Assembly (NCBI RefSeq): GCF_947502395.1
Contig: NZ_CANMZM010000002.1
Coordinates: 310,001-374,000 of the forward strand
Length of the DNA stretch: 64,000 nucleotides
Direction of reading: 5' to 3'
Source of the DNA: an uncultured Erythrobacter sp.
GTDB taxonomy: Bacteria > Pseudomonadota > Alphaproteobacteria > Sphingomonadales > Sphingomonadaceae
The position numbers and the translations under genes were made by a program. Below are positions 37,937 to 45,398 of this stretch, piece by piece. Positions within the stretch are counted from its first letter, which is position 1, and every line of letters begins with the position of its first letter. The notes under the pieces were generated by a model, which saw only the letters and a list, made by a program, of their open reading frames with translations, searched no databases and was not told the origin of the DNA.

Positions 37937-38680
37937 CTAACCACGGATCGCTGCTGCAATCGCGCGACGCCAATCAGACGGGCAATCGCTGACTGAGCCG
38001 TCCTCGGTTTCAAACCGTAGCCCCCCGCGCTCGACACTTGGGTCACCAAGCACTCTCCAATCGCCCAATGCCGTTTTATCGAGCAAAGCGAGATCGTCAG
38101 GATGAAGGCCAAGCGTTGCGACATTGGCCCCCGTCCCAAGCCGCTCCGCGGCCGCCTCACAGCGCTCTGCGAGTGCTTCACCATCAGGCGTGTAGTCAGC
38201 AAGAGTCTGTGAGCAAAGGGAGATTACCGTGTCGGCCAGCTCGCCCGCCAATGTATCCATCGCCGCTTGATCAAGCGCCCGAAAAGTTTGCCTCAGAGCC
38301 AGCTCTTGTTGATGCTTGGCCCCTGCTTCCACCAAAGCAGCTTGTCTCCCCGCTTGTTCTCCACGCTGGAACGCTTCGGTGATTGGATCAGGACCATATT
38401 CGATTTCAGATTCGGAGGCTGGATCACCTTCGTTTGCCGCTTGTTCACCGTCGTCCAAGGCTTCGCGCAAGATATCGACCAACTCATCGGTCGTTCCTTT
38501 GGCCTGGGGCGGAGGCGACTCTGGGTATCCTTCCGAAGATCGCTCGATTGGTAGCCCAGCCTTAAAGCCGCCTTCCAGCTCCACACAGTCAGTCAGCCAG
38601 CTGGGACGTGTCGAGCTCCCGCTTCGATCGCCCCCGGACCTTTCAACCAACGCGGTGAGCCAATCAGATGAATTCGCCAT
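37937..38680 (-). CDS. fliH: flagellar assembly protein FliH
   Basis: This 247-residue regulator of FliI has an acidic N-terminal half, a Gln/Ala/Glu-rich helical stretch (FQRGEQAGRQAALVEAGAKH) and a C-terminal domain ending SVERGGLRFETEDGSVSDC, typical of FliH/SctL. ATG 38680 overlaps the end of fliG by 17 bases. It lies between fliG and fliI, as usual. Confidence 0.88.
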   Translation of the reverse strand: MANSSDWLTALVERSGGDRSGSSTRPSWLTDCVELEGGFKAGLPIERSSEGYPESPPPQAKGTTDELVDILREALDDGEQAANEGDPASESEIEYGPDPITEAFQRGEQAGRQAALVEAGAKHQQELALRQTFRALDQAAMDTLAGELADTVISLCSQTLADYTPDGEALAERCEAAAERLGTGANVATLGLHPDDLALLDKTALGDWRVLGDPSVERGGLRFETEDGSVSDCPSDWRRAIAAAIRG

Positions 38681-39719
38681 CGCCGCCTCCAAGGTCGATC
38701 TCACCCTGGTCGGCCAATTGGCGCGCCAGATTCACGATCTTACGCTGCGCGTCTTCGACATCCTTCTTGCTCAGGCGTTGGCGCATTTCGATCTCGTCCT
38801 TGATGCCATCGGCGGCGCGCGAGGACATGCACCGGAAGAACACGTCGCGGCTATCTTCCTGAAGGCCCTTAAGAGCATCGATGAGAGCATCGTTGTCGAC
38901 ATCCCGCAGGATGCGGCCCATTGTCTTGGCATCGAGTTCGAGCAGCATGTCGAAAGTGAAGAGCTCTTCTTCGATGCGTTCGGCCAGAGGTGCATTGCGC
39001 TGAGCAATGGCAGGGAGAACTGTGCCTTTAAGATCGCCCGCGCCGGCATTGATAAGTGCCGCCGCATCTTTCGCGCCGCCAATGACGAGCGCCGCAGGGC
39101 CAAAGCTTGCACCAATTCTCTGTGAGAGGAGTGTATCGATCATATCGATCGCGCGCTGAGACACGGGCCCCATTGTGGCGATCTTCTCGACCACCACCGA
39201 CTGAATATTGCTTGGTAAGTTGGACAACACCTCGGCTGCCGGCTCAGCATCAAGCATCAACAAAAGAGCGGCGATCACCTGTGGGTGCTCGTCCTCGACC
39301 AGTTTAAGCAACACCGAAGGCGCGAGCCAGCGCGCCATTTCCAAACTCCGCGGGCCAGGTTCAGGATCAAGCTTGAGCATCATACTCTCCGCCTTGGTGG
39401 GGCCAAGAGAACGCTCCATCATTGCGCGCACCTGCATATTGCGGTCGGGCACCGCCATGCGGTCGCTCTCGCTTTCGGTGACAAAGTCTTCGAGCGCCTC
39501 GGTCATCATCTCGCGCTTGATCTCGCCAACCTCGAGCATTGTCGCACCGATCAACTCCAGCTCGCCAGGTTCCATGCGTGACATCAATGCCGCAGCTTCC
39601 TCGTCATCAAGCAGCATTAGAAAGATCGCGACCCGCTGGACCCGAGTCAGGATCGGTTTGGGGGGTGAGGCTTCGGCGGTATCTTCCTCGCCATGAACAT
39701 CGGATTCTTGCTCTGCCAT
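38664..39719 (-). CDS. fliG: flagellar motor switch protein FliG
   Basis: FliG is the torque-generating rotor protein. The 351-residue product shows the N-terminal RVAIFLMLLDDEEAAALMSRM, the middle domain with EHPQVIAALLLML, and the C-terminal charged helix FFRCMSSRAADGIKDEIE that meets the stator. ATG 39719 overlaps the fliF stop (ATGA). An in-frame GTG one codon upstream is less likely. The acidic N-terminal leader is longer than in E. coli. Confidence 0.95.
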   Translation of the reverse strand: MAEQESDVHGEEDTAEASPPKPILTRVQRVAIFLMLLDDEEAAALMSRMEPGELELIGATMLEVGEIKREMMTEALEDFVTESESDRMAVPDRNMQVRAMMERSLGPTKAESMMLKLDPEPGPRSLEMARWLAPSVLLKLVEDEHPQVIAALLLMLDAEPAAEVLSNLPSNIQSVVVEKIATMGPVSQRAIDMIDTLLSQRIGASFGPAALVIGGAKDAAALINAGAGDLKGTVLPAIAQRNAPLAERIEEELFTFDMLLELDAKTMGRILRDVDNDALIDALKGLQEDSRDVFFRCMSSRAADGIKDEIEMRQRLSKKDVEDAQRKIVNLARQLADQGEIDLGGGDGEFI

Positions 39720-41491
39720 CACGATTCCACGCCCGCTTCTTCAGATAATCCCTCCGGCTCATCGATCATGCGTTGGAGCACTTCCACCGCGCGTTCTGGC
39801 TCTGTTAAAGCCAGCTGGCGCGCGGAAGTGATGCGCTTGTTTAAGGTATCTCGAGAGCTTGATCTCGTATTCGACGTAACCTCGACCCCTTCGCCCTCGA
39901 TTGCTCCGATGTGCCCTTCTTGATCGCCTTCTCTTGAACCGCCGTCATTCCCCTCGCCGTATGCGTCAGCGTGACCGTACTCAGGGGTTTCTATGTCGGA
40001 TTCGTCTTCAAGCTTGGCTTTTTCGCCATTCTTACCGTTCTTGTTCTTCGCATCTGAAGGGCCTTTGACCGCTTTGATGAGAGGGCGCACCGCAAGCAGC
40101 AGGACAAGAAGCACCGCAATAAGCCCCGCGACAATCCTGAGGACCTGCGCGAACCAACCCTGTTCGTAAAAAGCGAGCGGGGGCACTTCCGTGTTGTCAA
40201 AGGCGCCCACCACAACTTGGACCTGGTCGCCCCGCGCTTCATCTGCGCCCACAGCAGCGCTCACAAGCGACTGCAACTGCTCGGGAGTCATCGGGGCTGC
40301 CGCCTCAATCGCTTCTTGACTTACCGCAATCGCGACGGAGAGTTTGACAAGACCGCCTGGGCGCGACGAAGTTACGGCTACTTCACGGCCAAGCTCATAA
40401 TTGCGTTGCACAGCGCTTTCCGTGTCGCGCGGGACTTGCTGAGCGAGTTGCGCGTCTTCTCTCGGATTGGGCGGACCTTCGACAAGTTCAGGATCGGGAG
40501 GGGGTGTATTAGTTGCCGCACCCGGAATACCGCCTGGTCCCGCCGCTGCCATCCGGCTCGAATTGCGTTCGCTTTCTGAGCGTACCGAGCCTTCCTGATC
40601 GTAGGTCTCGCGTGCTGAGGTCACCTCTTCGCGCACAAGTTCTGCTTGAACCTGGCTGGAAAAATTGCCCTCCCCCAAAAGCGGAGTGAGAAGGCTGGCA
40701 ACCTGCTCTTGCAGCTTGGCTTCAAACTCGCGCTGAAGCAGCAAGCCATCAAGGGTGTCTTCGCGGGGGGCAGAGAGGAGCCGCCCGTTCTGATCCACGA
40801 CGCGCACCATATCGGGCGTCATGCCGGGGACCGAGCCTGCGACGAGATTGATGATTGCCTCAACTTGGCTCTTGCTTAGAGAACCGCCCCTTCCAAGGCG
40901 CAGCATCACGCTAGCTGTGGGCGGGTTGTTCTCCCGCACAAAGACCGAGCGCTCGGGCGTGGCCAGATGGACGCGCACGCTCTCCACCCCGTCGATCTCG
41001 CGAATGGTGAGCATCAATTCGCGCTCGCGCGCGAGCCTCACGCGTTCCCCTTCCATCGTGCGGCTTGAACCCAGCGGGATCGAGTCCAGCATCGCATTTG
41101 CGCCTTCGGAGCTTGCAATCCCAGCATTGGTCGCCAGCACACCACGCGCGCGATAGAAATCGCTCTCCGCAACGGTGAGAATGCCGGTGGAAGTATCTAC
41201 AGTGTAGGCGATACCATCGGATTGCAGCGCCTGCACCGCCGCCGCGCGCTCTGCATCATTGAGAGTCGAGCTCAAGATGCGCTGGGGCGGGGTGGCTATC
41301 ATCAAGTAGACCGCCGCAACCGACGCAACTGCGGCAAGACCAATCAGACCCGGTAGAGCTCGCTTGAAAGCGGGCTGATTGGTGAAGGCATTAAGCCGTG
41401 CTTGCCAGCCATCACCAGGACCCGAGCCATACGCAGGACCGCCAATCGGCACCGCGCTGGGTTGGGGGACAGGAACACTCGTCTCAGCCAC
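39719..41491 (-). CDS. fliF: flagellar MS-ring protein FliF
   Basis: FliF forms the MS ring in the inner membrane. The 590-residue protein has two membrane segments (near residues 45-67 and about 435-460) around a large periplasmic part with PERSVFVRENNPPTASV and the RBM regions, and a cytoplasmic C-terminus ending SARQLALTEPERAVEVLQRMI that binds FliG. The start is GTG 41491. It follows fliE after 5 bases. Confidence 0.95.
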   Translation of the reverse strand: MAETSVPVPQPSAVPIGGPAYGSGPGDGWQARLNAFTNQPAFKRALPGLIGLAAVASVAAVYLMIATPPQRILSSTLNDAERAAAVQALQSDGIAYTVDTSTGILTVAESDFYRARGVLATNAGIASSEGANAMLDSIPLGSSRTMEGERVRLARERELMLTIREIDGVESVRVHLATPERSVFVRENNPPTASVMLRLGRGGSLSKSQVEAIINLVAGSVPGMTPDMVRVVDQNGRLLSAPREDTLDGLLLQREFEAKLQEQVASLLTPLLGEGNFSSQVQAELVREEVTSARETYDQEGSVRSESERNSSRMAAAGPGGIPGAATNTPPPDPELVEGPPNPREDAQLAQQVPRDTESAVQRNYELGREVAVTSSRPGGLVKLSVAIAVSQEAIEAAAPMTPEQLQSLVSAAVGADEARGDQVQVVVGAFDNTEVPPLAFYEQGWFAQVLRIVAGLIAVLLVLLLAVRPLIKAVKGPSDAKNKNGKNGEKAKLEDESDIETPEYGHADAYGEGNDGGSREGDQEGHIGAIEGEGVEVTSNTRSSSRDTLNKRITSARQLALTEPERAVEVLQRMIDEPEGLSEEAGVES

Positions 41492-41496
41492 TTAGT

Positions 41497-41856
41497 TCAG
41501 CTCCCCATCCTCAAGATGTCCTGATAGGCGGACAGCAACTTGTTGCGCACTTGGATCGTGGCCTCGAAGGCGACACCTGCTTCCTGCCGGGCGAGCATCA
41601 CCTTCGCCACATCGGTCACCTCGCCGCGCTCATAGGCGGCTTGCATATCGCCGGAGCGCTTTTGCACCGCGCTCACCTCTTGCATCGCATTGTGAAGCGT
41701 ATCGGAAAACCCGGCGACCTGCCCGGTTGCACCCGTTGGTGTGGGCCTGGTTTCCGTTCCAGAACGCACCTCTTGCAAGGCTTGGCTGCGCTTCAGGATC
41801 TCCTGCCGCAAAGCCATGACGTCATGAATGCCGCCCGATGTGCCACCAATCTTCAC
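41497..41856 (-). CDS. fliE: flagellar hook-basal body protein FliE
   Basis: This 119-residue protein joins the MS ring and export gate to the rod. The C-terminal part (VAKVMLARQEAGVAFEATIQVRNKLL) is the FliE signature. It starts with GTG 41856, which overlaps the stop of the sigma-54 activator (GTGA), coupling the regulator to the first structural gene of the run. Confidence 0.93.
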   Translation of the reverse strand: MKIGGTSGGIHDVMALRQEILKRSQALQEVRSGTETRPTPTGATGQVAGFSDTLHNAMQEVSAVQKRSGDMQAAYERGEVTDVAKVMLARQEAGVAFEATIQVRNKLLSAYQDILRMGS

Positions 41857-43199
41857 GCCTCAGCTCCCGCCTGCAAAAGCCCGTTTTCGCGCATGGAGGC
41901 GAGGCGATAGCGCAAGGTGCGCTCTGATATGCCGAGGCTCGCAGCAGTCCTACCGCGATGCCCCTCATGGGTATCGAGCGCGCGCAAGATTGCCTGCGCT
42001 TCGGACTGAAAGGCAACGTCCGAGAGCGATGCGGGCTTAGCGGCATTGATTGTGCTTGAAGCAATGGCCGTGGCCTCCACTCCAGGTGCGCTCGCAACAA
42101 GTGGGCGCGGAGCCTGGTCGAAGACGACATGCTCGGCCTCGATCTGTGGTCCCTCGCCAGCCAACAGGATTGCTCGGCGGATGACGTTCTCAAGCTCACG
42201 CACATTGCCGGGCCAATCATGCGCTTCGAGGGTCTGGATCGCCGAGCTAGAAATCCAGCTTGGCAAAGCCCTTTGCGCACCGTGGCGCAGCACCATCCCA
42301 AAGGCGAGAGGGGCGATGTCGCGCACCCGGTTCCGTAAAGCGGGAAGGATGAGCGGAAAGACGTTGAGCCGGTAATACAGGTCTTCTCGAAACCGCCCTT
42401 CGGTGACCTCGCGGGAAAGGGTGCGATTGGTAGCAGCGACGATACGCACATCGACTTTGACCGGCTTGGTTGCGCCCAATGGCAAAACTTCCCCCTCCTG
42501 CAGTGTCCGCAAGAGCTTCGCCTGGAGCGTCAGCGGCAATTCGCCGATCTCATCCAAAAGAAGCGTGCCGCCATCAGCTGCTCGGAACAGACCTTCGCGT
42601 GCTTCGCCAGCACCTGTGAACGCCCCCTTACGATGACCAAATAAAAGCCCCTCGAGCATGGCTTCAGGCATGGCCGCACAGTTGACCGCCACAAAGGCGC
42701 CCTTGCTCCGCGGGCTCATGCGGTGAACGAAACGAGCGAAAACCTCCTTGCCCGTGCCAGTGGGGCCTTCCAGCAGGACGGGAATGTCGCTTCCGGCGAT
42801 CCGCTCGCTTAAGGTGAGCAGCGCAAGACTTTGGACGTCACGTGCAATCGGCCAGCCACCATGCGAAGCGCTGGCAATCAGAGCAGCGCGTGCATTGGAG
42901 AGCGACTGCCCATCATAGTGCAGCGCAATTTTGCCATTGCTAATGCGGTTGAGGCCGGGGCCACGGTGCGCTTCACTTTCAAGCTTGCACAGATCAACCG
43001 CGATCCTATCGCCGCATGGCTGAGAACCCGAAGGGCCGGCGAACTTGCCCTCATCGCCCAATAACAACCGATCCTGTAGCCAACGTCGTGCAAGCAAAGG
43101 CACGGTCGGCTCGATCAAAGCAGCGTGAGACTTCGGCCCTCTAAAGCACGCATGATCCAATCCCGCGTCAGAAGAAAACCTGTTTGGCTGAGCTTGCAT
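41853..43199 (-). CDS. sigma-54-dependent transcriptional activator of flagellar genes (FlbD/FlrC-like)
   Basis: This 448-residue enhancer-binding protein has an unassigned N-terminal part (1-120) without the Asp/Lys pattern of a response-regulator receiver. The AAA+ domain follows with Walker A GPTGTGK (145-151), the sigma-54 contact loop GAFTGA (192-197) and Walker B LLLDE near 216. A Fis-type helix-turn-helix lies at the C-terminus (GRTAASLGISERTLRYRL). ATG 43199 starts a plausible protein, and the open frame continues 92 residues upstream with no family resemblance. It heads the fli run and is the natural activator for the three sigma-54 promoters in the window, which is inference. Confidence 0.9.
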   Translation of the reverse strand: MQAQPNRFSSDAGLDHACFRGPKSHAALIEPTVPLLARRWLQDRLLLGDEGKFAGPSGSQPCGDRIAVDLCKLESEAHRGPGLNRISNGKIALHYDGQSLSNARAALIASASHGGWPIARDVQSLALLTLSERIAGSDIPVLLEGPTGTGKEVFARFVHRMSPRSKGAFVAVNCAAMPEAMLEGLLFGHRKGAFTGAGEAREGLFRAADGGTLLLDEIGELPLTLQAKLLRTLQEGEVLPLGATKPVKVDVRIVAATNRTLSREVTEGRFREDLYYRLNVFPLILPALRNRVRDIAPLAFGMVLRHGAQRALPSWISSSAIQTLEAHDWPGNVRELENVIRRAILLAGEGPQIEAEHVVFDQAPRPLVASAPGVEATAIASSTINAAKPASLSDVAFQSEAQAILRALDTHEGHRGRTAASLGISERTLRYRLASMRENGLLQAGAEA

Positions 43200-43610
43200 T
43201 GATCCACCCGTCTGGTTTGTTACCGTTTGTGTTCTGGTGGAAAGGATTTGCCGCTCGGGCGTACAAAATAGAGCAAATTTAAGCACCCGTAGGAGCCCTA
43301 AGGAAACGCCCCTGTTTTGCATCCAGGCCGCGGGAAAGCGTGATTGTGTTCGCTTAAGGTAACGGATTTTCCTTCGCCGTTGCCCGCAACCAATGCGGCA
43401 AGGACCGGCAAAATTCCTCATACCTTTTGAAAGAGACAAACGCGGCGGAGTGCCTCCGCGCGCGTATGCACGCAAATGGCAACCGTTCTAAAAGCCGCCA
43501 CGAGATTGCCCCTTAAACATCTGAGCCGATGTCCGGTCTAAGCCTCAGCAGGTGCGGCAAATGGCTGCTCTGTTCCAACCACTTGCACTTGGAAAACGGG
43601 AGTAAGACCC
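43200..43610. other. 411-base divergent regulatory region between the sigma-54 activator and flagellin
   Basis: No gene is supported here. The region must hold promoters for the minus-strand fli run and the plus-strand flagellin gene. Scanning both strands for sigma-54 -24/-12 elements with the required 10-base GG/GC spacing found none. GCCGATGT at 43525-43532 resembles a sigma-28 -10 element but has no matching -35. A GCGGAG/CTCCGC inverted repeat lies at 43445-43459. A GGGAG ribosome site precedes the flagellin ATG. Confidence 0.6.
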
Positions 43611-44429
43611 ATGTCCGTAATCAACACCAATATCTCGGCTCTCCGCGCATCGAACGCCAGCATGGAAGCCAATGAAATGCTCGGTAAATCGATGGAGCGT
43701 CTCTCAACTGGCAGTCGCATCAACAGTGCCTCTGACGATGCAGCAGGCCTGTCGATCGCAACCGGATTTACCAGCGACATTCGCGCTCTTAACCAAGGCG
43801 TTCGTAACGCCTCCGACGGAATCGCGCTGGCTCAAACCGCTGAGGGCGCTCTGGAAGAGGTCTCCAACATGCTTCAGCGTGTTCGCGAGCTTGCCGTCCA
43901 ATCGCAGAACGGCACACTGGATGACACCGACCGCGGCTTTCTCGATACAGAGGTGACCGAGCTCGCGGCACAAATCGATGACATTTTGACCAACACCGAG
44001 TTCAACGGCGTCACCGTCTTTGGCACAGGCAGCGGCTCGGATGTGTCTGTGAACATTCAGATCGACGCAGGCCGCTCGATCACGCTGACCAGCACGGCGA
44101 TTGACAATTCCAACCTCGACGCTGCCGGTCTTGACGTAAGCTCTGCCGCCAATGCGGCGACCGCGATCACCAATGTCGACGCTGGCCTCCAGGCCGTGAA
44201 CACCACACGGTCATCGCTAGGTGCGGGTCAGAACCGTCTCGAAAGCGCGATCAACAATTTGACCACAACATCCACCAATCTGGCCGATGCAAGGTCGCGG
44301 ATTCAAGACACCGACTTCAGCCAGGAAACGACCGCGTTGGCCAAGGCCCAGATCCTCGGACAAGCCTCAACCGCCATGCTCGCTCAAGCGAACCAGTCGC
44401 AGCAAAACGTCCTGTCGCTCCTGCGATAA
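43611..44429 (+). CDS. fliC: flagellin
   Basis: This 272-residue flagellin has the conserved N-terminal D0/D1 domain ([16 protein letters not shown], then [19 protein letters not shown]) and the C-terminal helix ([22 protein letters not shown], ending QQNVLSLLR). The variable central part is only about 45 residues, so the filament surface is minimal. It is a single gene with its own terminator, divergent from the regulator and facing the methyltransferase at the end of the flg/mot run. A GGGAG lies upstream of ATG 43611. Confidence 0.96.
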   Translation: MSVINTNISALRASNASMEANEMLGKSMERLSTGSRINSASDDAAGLSIATGFTSDIRALNQGVRNASDGIALAQTAEGALEEVSNMLQRVRELAVQSQNGTLDDTDRGFLDTEVTELAAQIDDILTNTEFNGVTVFGTGSGSDVSVNIQIDAGRSITLTSTAIDNSNLDAAGLDVSSAANAATAITNVDAGLQAVNTTRSSLGAGQNRLESAINNLTTTSTNLADARSRIQDTDFSQETTALAKAQILGQASTAMLAQANQSQQNVLSLLR

Positions 44430-44470
44430 GATCGACTTGACCAAAGAGCTCCCCACCGGGGTGGCAAGGA

Positions 44471-44501
44471 AACCCGGGGCCCTAAAAGGCTCCGGGTTTT
44501 T
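44471..44501 (+). terminator. rho-independent terminator after flagellin
   Basis: An 11-bp stem (AACCCGGGGCC paired with GGCTCCGGGTT, one G-T wobble) with a 6-base loop is followed by a run of five T. It lies 42 bases after the flagellin stop and is a strong intrinsic terminator. Confidence 0.92.
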
Positions 44502-44579
44502 CTGTTTTGTTTTGGGCTTGCTCGATGCTCGCACTCGAGCATCTCCTTAGGGACGCACAGCTGCGCCGCCCGCACGCGA

Positions 44580-45398
44580 TTATGACGCGGCCCGATCCTG
44601 CCACTCGACCACTTCAAGCCAATTGCGCAAACGGTTCTCTTCGAGCCGTGCGATCAGGGGGTTGGCGTGGAAGGGGAGGAGGAATTCGGCCAAAGCTCCC
44701 GACCATTCCGCCCCGGCATCGAAGATGATCCCAAGTCCCAGAACAGCGGGGACATGGACATAAAACAGGGAGCGCTCTTCGGAGTCGGCCTCTTTCAAGA
44801 AATCCTCAACCGCAGTCAGCACTCCATTGCGCTCCCCTCCTGCTTGAAGGGCCACCGCGAACGAACCCATCCCACGCAGACCTCTGCCTGCGAGCACCCC
44901 ATCTTCCCCAAGCCTAACGCCGTGGTCAAAGCTATGCGGATGGCGCCAGCCAGGCGGCACGCGATCCGGCGCATAATAGAAGTCACGGCGCGCGCACGGC
45001 CAGGACACATCATGCATAAAGGCAAGCAAAGGCTTCCCTTCCTCGCGCTGGATCGTGTCGATCGCGGTAAGTTCGTGATAGACGGTATAGTAATTGTGGT
45101 CCCCATCGATGAACCATGCATCAACCGCTTTGGAACCTTCACTCAACGCTTCAAGCGAGGGTTTGGCGGTATGGTAGACATTGCCTTCCGCTGCTGCCCA
45201 TTCTGCAAAGCCATCCGCAGGCTCAGGGTCGATGCAGGTGAGCGTGCCCTCAGCTCTGCGTGCATGCTGCGCCAAAAGCTTTGACATGCCGCCAAACTCG
45301 CTGCCGATTTCGGCGATGTGCTTAACCTTGGCGTGTTCGAGACAGGGCAAGATCAGGCTGGAGAACTCAGACATGGAATGAATCAGAAGCTCGCTCAT
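44580..45398 (-). CDS. class I SAM-dependent methyltransferase-like protein
   Basis: This 272-residue protein has a Rossmann start (IAEIGSEFGGMSKLLA, then TCIDPEPADG) and the segment DAWFIDGDHNYYTVYHEL seen in Methyltransf_24 and cephalosporin-hydroxylase-like enzymes. It lacks membrane segments. The start overlaps the stop of the large HAD-domain gene by 4 bases (ATGA), so the two form a translationally coupled pair at the end of the flg-mot run, facing flagellin. Modification of flagellin or of its glycan is a reasonable inference. The substrate is not shown by the sequence. Confidence 0.78.
   Translation of the reverse strand: MSELLIHSMSEFSSLILPCLEHAKVKHIAEIGSEFGGMSKLLAQHARRAEGTLTCIDPEPADGFAEWAAAEGNVYHTAKPSLEALSEGSKAVDAWFIDGDHNYYTVYHELTAIDTIQREEGKPLLAFMHDVSWPCARRDFYYAPDRVPPGWRHPHSFDHGVRLGEDGVLAGRGLRGMGSFAVALQAGGERNGVLTAVEDFLKEADSEERSLFYVHVPAVLGLGIIFDAGAEWSGALAEFLLPFHANPLIARLEENRLRNWLEVVEWQDRAAS

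Noticed and set aside
43525..43532. GCCGATGT as a sigma-28 -10 element for flagellin
   Set aside because: Six of eight bases match GCCGATAA, but 15 bases upstream there is no TAAA-like -35 element, so it is not listed as a promoter. FliA control of flagellin is still expected from the presence of flgM.
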